DNA of 64,000 bases. Origin: Flavobacteriales bacterium. GTDB taxonomy: Bacteria > Bacteroidota > Bacteroidia > CAIKAF01. The position numbers were made by a program, and so were the translations under genes. The DNA lies in NCBI GenBank assembly GCA_026418175.1, contig JAOABX010000010.1:39101-103100 (forward strand), in the 5' to 3' direction. A model generated the notes under the pieces. That model had not been told where the DNA came from. It made no database searches and saw only the letters and a list, made by a program, of their open reading frames with translations. Within the stretch, counting starts at the first letter, position 1. Every line of letters starts with the position of its first letter. Shown piece by piece: positions 31,114 to 41,367 of the stretch.

Positions 31114-32517
31114 TTATTTTTTTACTAACAAAACTATATTTTCAACATGATGTGTATGAGGAAACATATCTATTGGTTGTACTTGTTCTATTCGATAATA
31201 ATCTTTCATCAATGAAATATCTCGAGCCTGTGTAGCCGGATTGCAGCTAACATATACAATGCGATTTGCACCGGAAAAGTTTAGCATTTTTACCACATCA
31301 GAATGCATACCGGCTCTGGGCGGATCAGTTATGATTACATCAGGATACCCATGCTTTTTAAACAGTTCGGGTTGTAGTAAATCTTTCATATCACCTGCAT
31401 AAAAATGCAGGTTTTCGAGCTGATTTAATTGGGCATTTTCTTTAGCATCTTCAATAGCATCAGTTACATATTCAATGCCAATTACTTGTTTTGCATGATT
31501 TGCTAAAAAACAGGCAATGGTACCGGTACCAGTATATAAATCATATACATTTTCTTTTCCGGTAAGGGCAGCCATTTCTCGGGTTTTACGATATAAAATT
31601 TCAGCTTGCAAGGTGTTGGTTTGAAAAAACGATTTGGGCTGAATGCGAAATGTTAAATCATCTAATTTTTCTATAAGTATTGAACTGCCATGGTAAAGCC
31701 TTACCGGAAGATCGTGAATAGAATCATTTTTCTTGGTGTTTATAACGTATTGAAGTGAAACAATGGAAGGGAATTGTGCTTTCAATGCTTCCATCAGTTT
31801 GTTTATTTCATGTAAATCATTATATCCAAAAATCATAATTAACATCCATTCGCCGTTACGATTATTTCGCAAAATCATGTTACGTAAAAATCCTTCCTGT
31901 TGCTGAATATCAAAAAAAGTCAAACGATTTTTAAGGGCATAGGTGCGAATAAAATTGCGAATATGGTTGGATAAATCATCTTGTAGATAACAGGTATGTA
32001 TATCCAATATTTTATCAAAACGGCCTGAGATATGAAATCCCAATGCAGGTTCTTGATGCAAAGTGTTTTCTGAAAGAGACTCCTGCCGTGTTATCCACCG
32101 TTTATTACTGAAAGAAAATTCAAGTTTATTTCGATAATGAATAGTGTTTTTTGATTTAAGTATGGGAAGCGGCGTAGGAAATTCAAATTTTCCTACCCGT
32201 TTGAATTGCTCAACTACTTGTTGGTATTTAAAGTTTAGCTGTTCTTCGTATTTCACATGTTGCCATTTGCACCCGCCGCATTCACCAAAATGCTCACAAA
32301 AGGGTTGTTGGCGTTTGTCTGAATAATGGTGAATATGTATAGCTTCAGCTTCGGCATAGGACCGTTTATCTCGAAATATACGAAGATCAGCTACATCGCC
32401 GGGAACCGCATTTTTTACAAAGATAACTTTACCTTCAGGTTTTGCTACGGATACGCCTTCGGCAGCAAAGTCGTCGATGGATACTTTTTCAATAATATAA
32501 GGTGTTTTTTTACCCAT
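31114..32517 (-). CDS. rlmD: 23S rRNA (uracil-C5)-methyltransferase, RlmD family
   Basis: The 467-residue product belongs to the TrmA/RlmC/RlmD family. An N-terminal TRAM-like domain (to about residue 60) is followed by the 4Fe-4S cluster segment CEHFGECGGCKWQHV, a middle region, and a C-terminal methyltransferase fold with DLYTGTGTIACFLA, DPPRAGMHSDVV and the catalytic VYVSCNPATQARD, whose Cys attacks uracil C6. RlmD modifies U1939, but RlmC or TrmA activity cannot be excluded. The -7 box at 32522-32529 leaves only a 4-nt leader. dapD and aroK follow on the same strand. Confidence 0.87.
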   Translation of the reverse strand: MGKKTPYIIEKVSIDDFAAEGVSVAKPEGKVIFVKNAVPGDVADLRIFRDKRSYAEAEAIHIHHYSDKRQQPFCEHFGECGGCKWQHVKYEEQLNFKYQQVVEQFKRVGKFEFPTPLPILKSKNTIHYRNKLEFSFSNKRWITRQESLSENTLHQEPALGFHISGRFDKILDIHTCYLQDDLSNHIRNFIRTYALKNRLTFFDIQQQEGFLRNMILRNNRNGEWMLIMIFGYNDLHEINKLMEALKAQFPSIVSLQYVINTKKNDSIHDLPVRLYHGSSILIEKLDDLTFRIQPKSFFQTNTLQAEILYRKTREMAALTGKENVYDLYTGTGTIACFLANHAKQVIGIEYVTDAIEDAKENAQLNQLENLHFYAGDMKDLLQPELFKKHGYPDVIITDPPRAGMHSDVVKMLNFSGANRIVYVSCNPATQARDISLMKDYYRIEQVQPIDMFPHTHHVENIVLLVKK

Positions 32518-32521
32518 GCTG

Positions 32522-32529
32522 CAAACTTA
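32522..32529 (-). promoter_or_regulatory. -7 promoter box for rlmD
   Basis: The minus strand reads TAAGTTTG and ends 4 nt before the ATG at 32517; another near-leaderless arrangement. Confidence 0.55.
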
Positions 32530-32607
32530 TGCTAAATTATGGATTACATGATGAACTTCACACATTTGATTGATGATGAAAAATCTTTTTTATAATTATA
32601 ATTGGGT

Positions 32608-33822
32608 TTAGTGGCGAATAATATTTTGTGCAGCAATCCATGCACTGGTCCATGCGTGCTGAAAATTATATCCTCCAGTAATTCCGTCCACATCCATAAT
32701 TTCGCCGGCAAAATAAATGCCCTTAACTAACTTGCTTTGCATGGTTTGTGGGTCAATTTCATTCAAGCATACTCCGCCGCAGGTAACAAATTCTTCTTTA
32801 AAAGTAGTTTTCCCGTTTACTGTTATTCGATGTCTAATCAGTGAATCTATAATTTTATTTTGAAGGTTAGAAGGGAGCTCTCCCCACTTTAGTGTAGAAT
32901 TGATATGTAATTGCCCTATAAAAAACTCCCATAGTCTTCGGGGGAGATCAAAAGGGCAATAGCTTAGAACGGTTCGTTTGCCATGAATTTTGCGAAGGTT
33001 TGAAATAATATTTCGGAGTTCTTCTTCTGTAATTTGATTCAGCCAGTTAACTAAAACATCAAACTGATAATTTCGAGCAAACAGATCTCTTGCAGCCCAA
33101 GCAGAAAGTTTCAAAACAGCTGGGCCGCTCAATCCCCAGTGAGTAATCAGAATCGGGCCAGATTCCTGCCATTTGGTTCCGGCAATTTTTACAGTTGCAT
33201 CTTGAACAGTTATCCCCATTAGTTGAGTAATGGGATGTTGAGGCATATTAAAAGTAAACAGCGAAGGAACCGGTGGTTGAATGCTATGCCCTAATGCTTC
33301 AATCCAACGATATTGTTCTGCTTTACTATACCCGCCAGGAGCAATTAAAATCCGATGAGCCGTAAAAACCGTATGGTCAGAAAAATGAATATCCCAGGTA
33401 TTTTGATTTTTATAAATTTTTGTAACCGTTTTGTGCAATTGTATTTGCACATTTTGTTTTTGCATGGCTCGAATCAGGCAATCTATGATAGTTTGCGAGT
33501 CATCAGTTACCGGAAATATACGTCCATCAGTTTCTGTTTTTAAGGCTACACCATGCTTTTTAAACCAATTCAATGTATCAGATGGTCCGAATTGATAAAA
33601 GCTTTTTCGAAGTAATTGTTTTCCCCTGGGATATCTTTCCACAAGAGCAGGAATATCAAAACATGCATGGGTTACATTACAACGGCCTCCACCTGAAACT
33701 TTTACTTTTTGCAATAATTTCCCCGTCTTTTCAAATAATACAACTTCCTGTCCTGTTTTTTCAGGAATATTTGCAGCTGCAAAACAGCCTGCTGCTCCGC
33801 CCCCTATGATAGCAATCTTCAT
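32608..33822 (-). CDS. BaiN/RdsA-type NAD(P)/FAD-dependent flavoprotein
   Basis: The 404-residue product begins with the dinucleotide-binding motif IAIIGGGAAGCFAA, then shows KVKVSGGGRCNVTHA, the mark of the HI0933/YhiN/BaiN family, and later GLSGPAVLKLS, TCGGVCLNEIDPQTM and FAGEIMDVDGITGGYNFQHAW. Such proteins bind FAD tightly and reduce unknown substrates; a role in bile-acid-like reduction was shown for one member. The gene is monocistronic, in a minus-strand position divergent from ornithine aminotransferase. The function here is not known. Confidence 0.9.
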   Translation of the reverse strand: MKIAIIGGGAAGCFAAANIPEKTGQEVVLFEKTGKLLQKVKVSGGGRCNVTHACFDIPALVERYPRGKQLLRKSFYQFGPSDTLNWFKKHGVALKTETDGRIFPVTDDSQTIIDCLIRAMQKQNVQIQLHKTVTKIYKNQNTWDIHFSDHTVFTAHRILIAPGGYSKAEQYRWIEALGHSIQPPVPSLFTFNMPQHPITQLMGITVQDATVKIAGTKWQESGPILITHWGLSGPAVLKLSAWAARDLFARNYQFDVLVNWLNQITEEELRNIISNLRKIHGKRTVLSYCPFDLPRRLWEFFIGQLHINSTLKWGELPSNLQNKIIDSLIRHRITVNGKTTFKEEFVTCGGVCLNEIDPQTMQSKLVKGIYFAGEIMDVDGITGGYNFQHAWTSAWIAAQNIIRH

Positions 33823-33888
33823 TTCTGAGAAGTGTTTGCAATGATAACTATTCTATCCATTGATTTGTCAAAGGCTGCCTATTTTTAA

Positions 33889-33896
33889 TACATTTG
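33889..33896 (+). promoter_or_regulatory. -7 promoter box for rocD
   Basis: TACATTTG matches the consensus and lies 16 nt before the ATG at 33913. Confidence 0.55.
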
Positions 33897-33912
33897 CATA
33901 AATTTCAGGGTT

Positions 33913-35151
33913 ATGGCGGAAGTGAAAGAACGAATCAGTTCAGAAGATGCGATTGCACTCGAAAATAAATATGGTGCTCATAATTATGCCCCTATTAAAG
34001 TTGTCATTTCTCAAGCCAAAGGAGTGTATGTATGGGATCCGGAAGGCAAGCGATATTATGATTTTCTTTCGGCTTATTCAGCTGTTAATCAAGGGCATTG
34101 TCATCCTCGAATTATTCAGGCTTTAAAAGAGCAAGCTGATAAGGTAACGCTTACTTCCAGAGCCTTTTACAATCATCGCTTGGGGGAATATGAAAAATAT
34201 ATTACAGAATACTTTGGTTACGATCGGGTATTACCGATGAATACAGGTGTAGAAGGAGGAGAGACTGCCGTGAAATTAGCACGGCGATGGGGATATGATG
34301 TAAAAAGGATTAAACCCTACGAGGCTAAAATTTTATTTGTAGAAGGGAACTTTTGGGGAAGAACATTAGCAGCTATTTCTTCTTCTTCTGATCCTTCCAG
34401 TTATACTGGTTTCGGGCCGTTTATGCCTGGTTTTGAACGTATCCCTTATAACGATTTGCAAGCTTTAGAAGCTAAACTATCAACCGACCCTAACATTGCT
34501 GCTTTTATGTTTGAACCTATACAAGGTGAAGCCGGAGTGGTAGTACCTGATGAAGGATATATAAAAAAAGTAAGAGAACTATGCTCAAAATATAATGTAT
34601 TGATGATTGCCGATGAAGTGCAGACCGGATTGTGTCGTACCGGTAAAATGTTGGCTTGTGATTGGGAAAATGTAAAGCCAGATATTTTAATATTAGGCAA
34701 GGCCTTGTCCGGTGGTGTTATGCCGGTTTCTGCCGTTTTAGCTAGTGATGAAATCATGCTTACCATCAAACCCGGAGAACATGGAAGTACTTTTGGTGGT
34801 AATCCGTTAGCTTGTGCTGTGGCCATGGAAGCTTTACAGGTGTTAAAAGATGAAAGGCTCGATGAAAATGCTCAAGCCATGGGCGAATTTCTTCGAAAAG
34901 GATTACGTGATATTCAATCTCCTTTGATACAAACTGTACGTGGTAAAGGATTATTAAACGCCATTGTAATTGATGAATCATTTGGTATTACTGCCAATCA
35001 ATTATGTTATGGTTTTAAAGACCGCGGTTTACTTGCAAAACCAACACATGGAAATATTATACGGTTTGCACCTCCGTTAGTAATTAATGAAGAACAAATG
35101 GAAGAGTGTATTTCTATTATCCGTGAAACAATTATTAAACATACACCTTAA
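33913..35151 (+). CDS. rocD: Ornithine aminotransferase
   Basis: The 412-residue product is a class III PLP aminotransferase that turns ornithine plus 2-oxoglutarate into glutamate semialdehyde and glutamate. It contains [73 protein letters not shown] and the PLP-lysine segment [14 protein letters not shown]. These match ornithine aminotransferases more closely than acetylornithine enzymes, in particular [10 protein letters not shown]. It leads an operon with a membrane protein gene starting 3 nt after its stop and an RNA methyltransferase. Confidence 0.93.
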   Translation: MAEVKERISSEDAIALENKYGAHNYAPIKVVISQAKGVYVWDPEGKRYYDFLSAYSAVNQGHCHPRIIQALKEQADKVTLTSRAFYNHRLGEYEKYITEYFGYDRVLPMNTGVEGGETAVKLARRWGYDVKRIKPYEAKILFVEGNFWGRTLAAISSSSDPSSYTGFGPFMPGFERIPYNDLQALEAKLSTDPNIAAFMFEPIQGEAGVVVPDEGYIKKVRELCSKYNVLMIADEVQTGLCRTGKMLACDWENVKPDILILGKALSGGVMPVSAVLASDEIMLTIKPGEHGSTFGGNPLACAVAMEALQVLKDERLDENAQAMGEFLRKGLRDIQSPLIQTVRGKGLLNAIVIDESFGITANQLCYGFKDRGLLAKPTHGNIIRFAPPLVINEEQMEECISIIRETIIKHTP

Positions 35152-35154
35152 GTT

Positions 35155-36735
35155 GTGAAAAAGTTTAATATAAAAAATCTATTCAAGCAACATGCATGGT
35201 GGTTAATATTGGTTGTTTTTTTTATTATGCATTTGCCATTTTTGCAGGCCGATCCATTGGTTGCTTTATCACACAGTCGCGATGCCTTTACAGACGAAGG
35301 GTTAAATACCAGCCAAGTGCGTAATTGGGCAAATTATGGGGCATGGAATGTTTGGGAATGCGATAACCTCATTAAAAATCCATTATTCAATGCAATGTTG
35401 GCCCTCCCTTTTAAGGTATTCGGAACCAATTGGCTTACTGCACGCCTAACAGTTTTATTATCGATTTTTATTTTATTCTTGTTTGCAGCTTCGTTGACCC
35501 CCATGCAGAGTTACTTTCAGGTATTTATTTTTGTTACATTATTACAATTTCATGCCTTTCATTATGCGCATTTCAGTATGGCTGAAATGGTTGCAGTAGC
35601 ATGTGTTGTAGCTTCCATAGCTTCTTGGATAAAATATGCAGTTAAGCCGTATTTTATTTCCAAGGGTCACTGGTTATACGTCAGTTTAATTTTTGTAACA
35701 GCTGCCTGGTGGTTAAAAATACAATTTGCATACTTGGTATTTTTAATTCCTATATCTACATTTTGGTTGTGGTTGTTTGCCTATCATCATGAATTACGTG
35801 GCAAAAAATTAATTCTTTCTTCGATTTATTTGTTAGCAGCTGTTGGCTTTTCGATATTGCTGTATGTTGTTATTTGGTATGTTCCAAACAAAGAAGCCTG
35901 GATATACATTATGAATGATCAGGCTATGGGACGTTTTCCACATTGGAAATATCTTGGAGTTATTGGAAAATATAATTTTCTTAAATACTTCTATCAACCT
36001 GCTGTTTTGCCATTATTTATTGCTTTTGTTATTTCAATACCCATCAGTATTTGGCTTTATGTGAAACAAAAATCTTCTACATTATTGTCAGTGCTTATAA
36101 TATCTTCAACATGGGTAATACTTGAGTTACATAAAATTTTTATTCATCATGTTCCCGGACGTTACCTGGTAAGTTTATTCGTTGCCATAGGTTTATTTAC
36201 TGTTATTGTTTGGTTAGAATTTGCTCAATGGTTATTAACTAAATATATGATTAATGCTTATCAAAAGAAATATTACAGAAATTATCAATGGGGTTTTATA
36301 GCTATAATGTTGTACATCATTGCATTGTTTGTTAACAATGTGTTTCACTATGTAAAATCATTAAACCAACGAAGCTATGCTATTTATGAAGTTTCAAAAT
36401 ATATTCAAAAGTCAATACCTGATAAAGCTGTTGCATTGGGAGCTTGGAGTCCATCTCTTACCTGGGGTACAATGATTCGTGCAGTTCCGGTTTGGAAAGA
36501 TTTTTTGAATGATAAACATATTCTCGAAACATTTCGTCCGCAAATTATTTTTTCTGAGCCAGAAGAGCAGGACTCCAATGGTGCTTTTTCAGCGGATGGT
36601 ATCCAACTACGAGAGATTTCAGATTCAATAAAATGCTATACAATAGGTAAATGGCCGGTGAATCTATATTGGATAAACCCTGAGAAAATGAATCAGGCGA
36701 TTCAACAATTTCATTCAACGCATGAAAAATTATAA
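35155..36735 (+). CDS. Polytopic membrane protein, GT-C/GT39-like glycosyltransferase
   Basis: The 526-residue product has about ten to twelve membrane helices, a GTG start at 35155 and an early periplasmic loop SHSRDAFTDEGLNTSQVRNW whose Asp-Glu pair resembles the catalytic acidic motif of GT-C enzymes such as ArnT/PMT. Later come HYAHFSMAEMVAVACV and IFIHHVPGRYLVSLFVA. A soluble C-terminal portion (from about residue 430) follows the last helix. GT-C enzymes use lipid-linked sugars to glycosylate proteins or lipids; acceptor and donor cannot be told. It lies between rocD and the THUMP methyltransferase, overlapping the latter by 14 nt, which suggests coupled expression but not a shared pathway. 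Confidence 0.65.
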   Translation: MKKFNIKNLFKQHAWWLILVVFFIMHLPFLQADPLVALSHSRDAFTDEGLNTSQVRNWANYGAWNVWECDNLIKNPLFNAMLALPFKVFGTNWLTARLTVLLSIFILFLFAASLTPMQSYFQVFIFVTLLQFHAFHYAHFSMAEMVAVACVVASIASWIKYAVKPYFISKGHWLYVSLIFVTAAWWLKIQFAYLVFLIPISTFWLWLFAYHHELRGKKLILSSIYLLAAVGFSILLYVVIWYVPNKEAWIYIMNDQAMGRFPHWKYLGVIGKYNFLKYFYQPAVLPLFIAFVISIPISIWLYVKQKSSTLLSVLIISSTWVILELHKIFIHHVPGRYLVSLFVAIGLFTVIVWLEFAQWLLTKYMINAYQKKYYRNYQWGFIAIMLYIIALFVNNVFHYVKSLNQRSYAIYEVSKYIQKSIPDKAVALGAWSPSLTWGTMIRAVPVWKDFLNDKHILETFRPQIIFSEPEEQDSNGAFSADGIQLREISDSIKCYTIGKWPVNLYWINPEKMNQAIQQFHSTHEKL

Positions 36736-37909
36736 GCTTTTTGCTAAAACATTTACCGGACTTGAACCTATTCTTGCTGAAGAGATACGTGCCTTAGGAG
36801 GAAAAAATATTGTTTCTGCCCGACGTGGTGTTTCATTTACCGGAGATTTGGCAATGGTTTATAAAGCCAATTATTCACTACGAACAGCTCTTCGGATACT
36901 GATTGAAATAAAAACATTCAAAGCAATTAATGAAGAGCAATTGTACTTAGCTGCCAAACAGCTTCCCTGGTTGGATTATTTGGATGTAAGACAAACATTT
37001 AGTGTAGATGCTACAATAAACAGTAAGTATTTTAATCATTCACATTATGTAGCACTAAAAGTAAAAGATGCTATTGTAGATACCTTTAGGGAAAAAATTC
37101 ATAAACGACCAAATGTTGACACTCATAATCCGGATGTAAAATTCAATGTTCATTTGGATAATGACCGGGTTACAATTTCACTTGATTCATCTGTAGAATC
37201 GCTTCATTTACGTGGATATAGGCAATCAACAGGTGGGGCTCCTTTAAATGAATGTTTAGCTGCCGGCATAATTCTTTTATCCGGATGGAATATGAAAACC
37301 CCTTTTCTTGATCCGATGTGTGGATCCGGAACTTTATTGATTGAAGCAAGTATGATTAACCGACAGGTACCTGCCGGATACCATCGAAAAAACTGGGGAT
37401 TTATGAAATGGTTAAATTATGATGCTGCTTTGTTCGCAAAGATAAAAGCAGATGAAAACTCGAAAATATTTTTACAGCCAACGGCAAGTATTATCGGATA
37501 TGATAAATCTTTTTCAATGGTGCGTACTGCACGATTAAACGCTATGATGGCATTGGCAGATGAACATATTACCATTGAGAAATGTAACTTTTTTGATATT
37601 TCAGAAGTACAGCCTGTTGCCCATATTGTTACCAATCCACCCTATGGCGAGCGCTTAGAAGAAGGAGATATGAAGTTATTTTGTAAAGAAATGGGTAATA
37701 TCCTCAAGCGGTATTATTCTGGTTCTGTAGCATGGGTTATCCATAGCAATGATGAAGCCATGAAATATTTTGGTTTAAAACCTTCCTGCAAATTGCCCTT
37801 AATGAATGGTCCTATTCATTGTAAACTTTATAAGTTTGAAATGTACAGCGGAACTCGTCGTTATTCGAAACAAAATGATAACAATAAAAACTTGGGATTT
37901 GATAACTAA
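36722..37909 (+). CDS. THUMP-domain class I RNA methyltransferase (RlmL N-terminal-half family)
   Basis: The 395-residue product starts with a THUMP RNA-binding region (TGLEPILAEEIRALGGKNI...ARRGVSFTGDLAM) followed by the catalytic domain with PLNECLAAGIILLSGW, LDPMCGSGTLLIEASM (SAM binding) and the N6/N2-type active site TNPPYGERLEEGD. It corresponds to the N2-guanine methyltransferase part of E. coli RlmKL, which modifies G2445 of 23S rRNA; no RlmK-like second half is present, as is common outside gammaproteobacteria. The start overlaps the end of the preceding membrane protein gene by 14 nt. Confidence 0.88.
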   Translation: MKNYKLFAKTFTGLEPILAEEIRALGGKNIVSARRGVSFTGDLAMVYKANYSLRTALRILIEIKTFKAINEEQLYLAAKQLPWLDYLDVRQTFSVDATINSKYFNHSHYVALKVKDAIVDTFREKIHKRPNVDTHNPDVKFNVHLDNDRVTISLDSSVESLHLRGYRQSTGGAPLNECLAAGIILLSGWNMKTPFLDPMCGSGTLLIEASMINRQVPAGYHRKNWGFMKWLNYDAALFAKIKADENSKIFLQPTASIIGYDKSFSMVRTARLNAMMALADEHITIEKCNFFDISEVQPVAHIVTNPPYGERLEEGDMKLFCKEMGNILKRYYSGSVAWVIHSNDEAMKYFGLKPSCKLPLMNGPIHCKLYKFEMYSGTRRYSKQNDNNKNLGFDN

Positions 37910-37941
37910 AGTTTGATTTTTGAAATAAAATTTATTCTCAA

Positions 37942-39021
37942 ATGAAATATCGTTGGCTTTTTTTTACCTTAAGTTTGATTTTTGTTGGTAAAATCAATGC
38001 ACAAGAAAGTTCAGCTAATGTAGCTAATGAAAAATTACGCGCCTTTGAAAGAAAAAATGAGCAAGCATTACGAATTGCTTTTTATAATGTAGAAAATCTC
38101 TTTGATACCATTAACGATCCTCATACCAACGACGAGGAATTTCTGCCATCTTCAGACAGAAATTGGAATGGATACCGGTATCATGAAAAACTTGATCATA
38201 TTTACAAAACACTTACTGCCTTGGGTGGATGGGATGCACCGGCCATCATAGGTTTTTGCGAAATTGAAAATCGTTTTGTGCTAAACGAATTAATTACCAA
38301 AACTCCTTGGAAAAAGTTAAGATATAATATCATACATGAAGATTCCCCCGATCGTCGGGGCATTGATGTAGGTTTGATTTATCGTTCTGAGAAATTCAGG
38401 CCATTAAAACACGAAGCAATACGCCTTAACTTTCCTTTTGATACAGCTGCCAAAACACGTGATATTTTATACGTGAAGGGGCTGGTATTTAAAAAAGATA
38501 CCCTGCATGTATTTGTAAATCATTGGCCATCACGGTCAGGTGGGCAAGCTGTTTCTGAACCTCGAAGAATATTCGCTGCTCAAAAAATTCGCCATTTTGT
38601 TGATTCCATTTGCAATAAAGATGCTGGTGCAAATATCATTATCATGGGAGACTTTAACGATGAGCCCGGAGATAAAAGTTTGCTGGAGGGACTGAAAGCC
38701 AAAACTTCTAAAGAAGAACTTAATGGATGCGATTTATATAATTCGTCTTATCCCTACTTCAAACAAGGAAAAGGAACAGAAAAATACAAAGAGCATTGGG
38801 CTGTGTTAGACCAAATTATTCTTTCGTCTGCGCTTGTAACTCGAACACGCGGGCTGCTTGTAGAGAATGGAGTGTCTTACATTTTTGATGCACCTTGGCT
38901 ATTAGAAGAAGATACTAAATACTTAGGTACTATGCCATTTAGAACTTATGCCGGCCCGCGTTATTTGGGCGGATACTCAGACCATTTACCGGTTTTTGTA
39001 GATATCATTAAAAAGAAATAA
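37942..39021 (+). CDS. Secreted endonuclease/exonuclease/phosphatase family protein
   Basis: The 359-residue product has a signal peptide (to about residue 21, INAQ) and the complete EEP fold motif set: AFYNVENLFD, IIGFCEIENRFVL with the metal-binding Glu, VFVNHWPSRSGGQA with His, IIMGDFNDEPGDKS with Asp-x-Asn, and GGYSDHLPVFVDI with the catalytic Asp-His. Such extracellular enzymes are DNases or phosphodiesterases. The lack of a sorting domain points to a periplasmic location. Its stop is 2 nt from the convergent DUF4199 gene. The substrate is inferred only from the fold. Confidence 0.88.
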   Translation: MKYRWLFFTLSLIFVGKINAQESSANVANEKLRAFERKNEQALRIAFYNVENLFDTINDPHTNDEEFLPSSDRNWNGYRYHEKLDHIYKTLTALGGWDAPAIIGFCEIENRFVLNELITKTPWKKLRYNIIHEDSPDRRGIDVGLIYRSEKFRPLKHEAIRLNFPFDTAAKTRDILYVKGLVFKKDTLHVFVNHWPSRSGGQAVSEPRRIFAAQKIRHFVDSICNKDAGANIIIMGDFNDEPGDKSLLEGLKAKTSKEELNGCDLYNSSYPYFKQGKGTEKYKEHWAVLDQIILSSALVTRTRGLLVENGVSYIFDAPWLLEEDTKYLGTMPFRTYAGPRYLGGYSDHLPVFVDIIKKK

Positions 39022-39022
39022 G

Positions 39023-39511
39023 TTATTTTCTTATTAAAGTATATCGAGTAATCAATGCAACGATTAACGAGCTTAGTAATCCAATAATAGTCATTCCCGA
39101 AAGGGTGAATAATGCACGGGTGCCTGCATGATTAAAAAATTCAGTGGCCTTTTTGAAATTGTTAAGCTCATCACCTTGTAAGAGTTCTTGAGCTTCTTGC
39201 AAACGTTTAATACTGAGTATCTCTAAATAGTCAGGGTCAATCCATTCATAGTATAAATAAACAAATCCTGCAGAAATTACAGCGGTAACTAATGCAACAC
39301 GAGCTCCTTCCTTAAATGCTTCAATTACAGAAAATAAACCCGAATCTTTATATTTTAATATTGCATAAACAACACCTGCAAATGTAATGACCAGTAATGG
39401 AGCAACAGGAAATTTTTGTAAAACCACATGTTGTAAATTAGCTGCAAACAATGCCAGTTTTATGGCCATGTAGCTGGCTGCACAAATCACCCCTGTTTTC
39501 CATGCTTTCAT
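39023..39511 (-). CDS. DUF4199 membrane protein
   Basis: The 162-residue product has four predicted membrane helices. The first two flank KFPVAPLLVITFAGVVYAI; the motif FSVIEAFKEGARVALVTAVISAG and the soluble insert (YYEWIDPDYLEILSI...) fit DUF4199 proteins, a Bacteroidota family of unknown role often found near cell envelope or glycosyltransferase genes. It lies 19 nt behind the rho stop on the same strand, so it is probably transcribed with rho, and its stop nearly touches the convergent nuclease gene. Confidence 0.8.
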   Translation of the reverse strand: MKAWKTGVICAASYMAIKLALFAANLQHVVLQKFPVAPLLVITFAGVVYAILKYKDSGLFSVIEAFKEGARVALVTAVISAGFVYLYYEWIDPDYLEILSIKRLQEAQELLQGDELNNFKKATEFFNHAGTRALFTLSGMTIIGLLSSLIVALITRYTLIRK

Positions 39512-39529
39512 GCAATATAATGAATTCTT

Positions 39530-41149
39530 TTAGCCATTCATTGAAAGCAAAAACTCTTCGTTATTCTGCGTAAATTTAATTCGATCCATTAGAAACTCCA
39601 TGGCTTCTACCGTATTAAAGTCGGCCAGGTGATTTCGTAATATGTACATCCGATTGATTGTTTCTTTACTTACCAGCAGATCATCTCTTCGGGTACTCGA
39701 AGCATTGATATCAATGGCCGGGAAAATACGTTTGTTGGCAAGTTTCCGGTCAAGCTGTAATTCCATGTTTCCGGTTCCCTTAAATTCTTCAAAAATTACT
39801 TCATCCATCTTCGAGCCTGTATCAATTAATGCAGTAGCTAAGATAGTTAGAGAGCCACCGTCTTCAATTTTACGGGCAGCACCAAAGAATTTTTTTGGTT
39901 TTTGTAAAGCATTGGAATCTACACCACCCGTTAATACTTTTCCAGATCCGGGAGCTACTGTGTTGTAGGCACGTGCTAAGCGGGTAATGGAGTCGAGTAG
40001 AATTACTACATCATGCCCGCATTCGGTCAATCGTTTAGCCTTTTCCAATACCAGGTTGGCAATTTTTACGTGTCGGTCTGCCGGCTCATCAAAGGTTGAA
40101 GCAATTACTTCTGCTTTCACACTGCGTGCCATGTCTGTAACTTCTTCCGGTCGTTCATCTATCAGCAAAATAATGAGATAAATTTCCGGATGATTTTGAG
40201 CAATGGCATTGGCCACTTCTTTAAGTAATACTGTTTTTCCGGTTTTTGGTTGAGCCACAATTAAACCGCGTTGACCTTTCCCAATGGGTGTAAATAAATC
40301 CATTATGCGTAATGAAAGCGATTGTTTAGGCGCATTTCCTACCAGATTTATTTTTTCATATGGGAATAGTGGTGTTAGATAATCAAAAGGTACTCGGTCG
40401 CGAATTTCTTCCGGTGTCAATCCATTAATTTCTTTGATTTTAATCAATGGAAAATATTTTTCTCCTTCCTTTGGCGGACGTATTGTACCTACTACCGTAT
40501 CTCCTGTTTTTAAACCGAATAATTTAATCTGTGACTGTGATACGTAAATATCATCCGGAGAGCTAAGGTAATTATAGTCAGCACTGCGTAAAAAGCCATA
40601 GCCATCGGGCATAATTTCAAGCACTCCTTCGCTTTCTACCACCCCCTCAAAACTGTAGAAATCCTGCAATTTTCGGTAGTTACCGGAAGTGGTGATTTGG
40701 GGTTGGGGTTGCTGAATTTCTTCAGCTTTTTCTTCTGTTTCAGTATTAGATATCTCTACCGTTGTATCTTCAGAAAAATTAGGTATAACGGGGGCATTTT
40801 CAAAGGTTTCTTCAACCTCAGGTATATCATCTTCTGTGGATGATGCCACCGCTTCAGTATCTAAAATTTTTGGTTTTTCAGATTCAAACAAGGTGGGCTT
40901 GGATGCATCAATCCGAATACGTTTTCTTTTGGTTTTATTTTCCCCTGATTCTTGAGGTGAGTTTGCCGAATTACTTGAATTATCAATACTTTCTGCATTA
41001 TTTGTTTCGGCAGTGTTTGATTGCTTTTCAAGAATCACTTGTATCAATTCGTCTTTTTTCATGAAATGATACTTCGGAATTTTTAAGCTTTTAGCAATTT
41101 CTTTTAATTCAGGCAAAAGCTTCTCTCTTAGCGTAGTTGAATCGTACAT
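39530..41149 (-). CDS. rho: Transcription termination factor Rho
   Basis: The 539-residue product has an N-terminal Rho_N helical domain ([21 protein letters not shown]...), then about 110 residues of polar, acidic, low-complexity insert, then the RNA-binding cold-shock-like domain ([21 protein letters not shown]) and the ATPase core with [17 protein letters not shown] (P-loop), [28 protein letters not shown] and the R-loop [19 protein letters not shown] segment (read as [11 protein letters not shown]). Rho stops transcription of untranslated RNA. The insert makes it longer than E. coli Rho (419). It is divergent from DUF4293 and followed by DUF4199. Confidence 0.95.
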   Translation of the reverse strand: MYDSTTLREKLLPELKEIAKSLKIPKYHFMKKDELIQVILEKQSNTAETNNAESIDNSSNSANSPQESGENKTKRKRIRIDASKPTLFESEKPKILDTEAVASSTEDDIPEVEETFENAPVIPNFSEDTTVEISNTETEEKAEEIQQPQPQITTSGNYRKLQDFYSFEGVVESEGVLEIMPDGYGFLRSADYNYLSSPDDIYVSQSQIKLFGLKTGDTVVGTIRPPKEGEKYFPLIKIKEINGLTPEEIRDRVPFDYLTPLFPYEKINLVGNAPKQSLSLRIMDLFTPIGKGQRGLIVAQPKTGKTVLLKEVANAIAQNHPEIYLIILLIDERPEEVTDMARSVKAEVIASTFDEPADRHVKIANLVLEKAKRLTECGHDVVILLDSITRLARAYNTVAPGSGKVLTGGVDSNALQKPKKFFGAARKIEDGGSLTILATALIDTGSKMDEVIFEEFKGTGNMELQLDRKLANKRIFPAIDINASSTRRDDLLVSKETINRMYILRNHLADFNTVEAMEFLMDRIKFTQNNEEFLLSMNG

Positions 41150-41367
41150 GAAATAATAGATTATGTTCTGAACTTAAATTTTGAAGATATATCAAATGGT
41201 TTGGTGATTTCTTTGCCAAAAGAAATTTGGCAATTTTTTTGATTGATTATGGCGCAATATTACATATAAAGTTTGAAATGACAAATTTTATTCTAAAATC
41301 CAATTTCTTAGGATGTATTTTCGCAACAAACTTTAAAAACCTGTATTATTGCTACTAAATTGAAGTT

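Noticed and set aside
32088..32100. A single TTATCCACC DnaA-box-like sequence
   Set aside because: It is one imperfect copy inside the rlmD coding sequence and not part of a cluster.
34446..34826. Minus-strand open frame of 126 codons
   Set aside because: It is antisense to rocD, whose motifs are clear.
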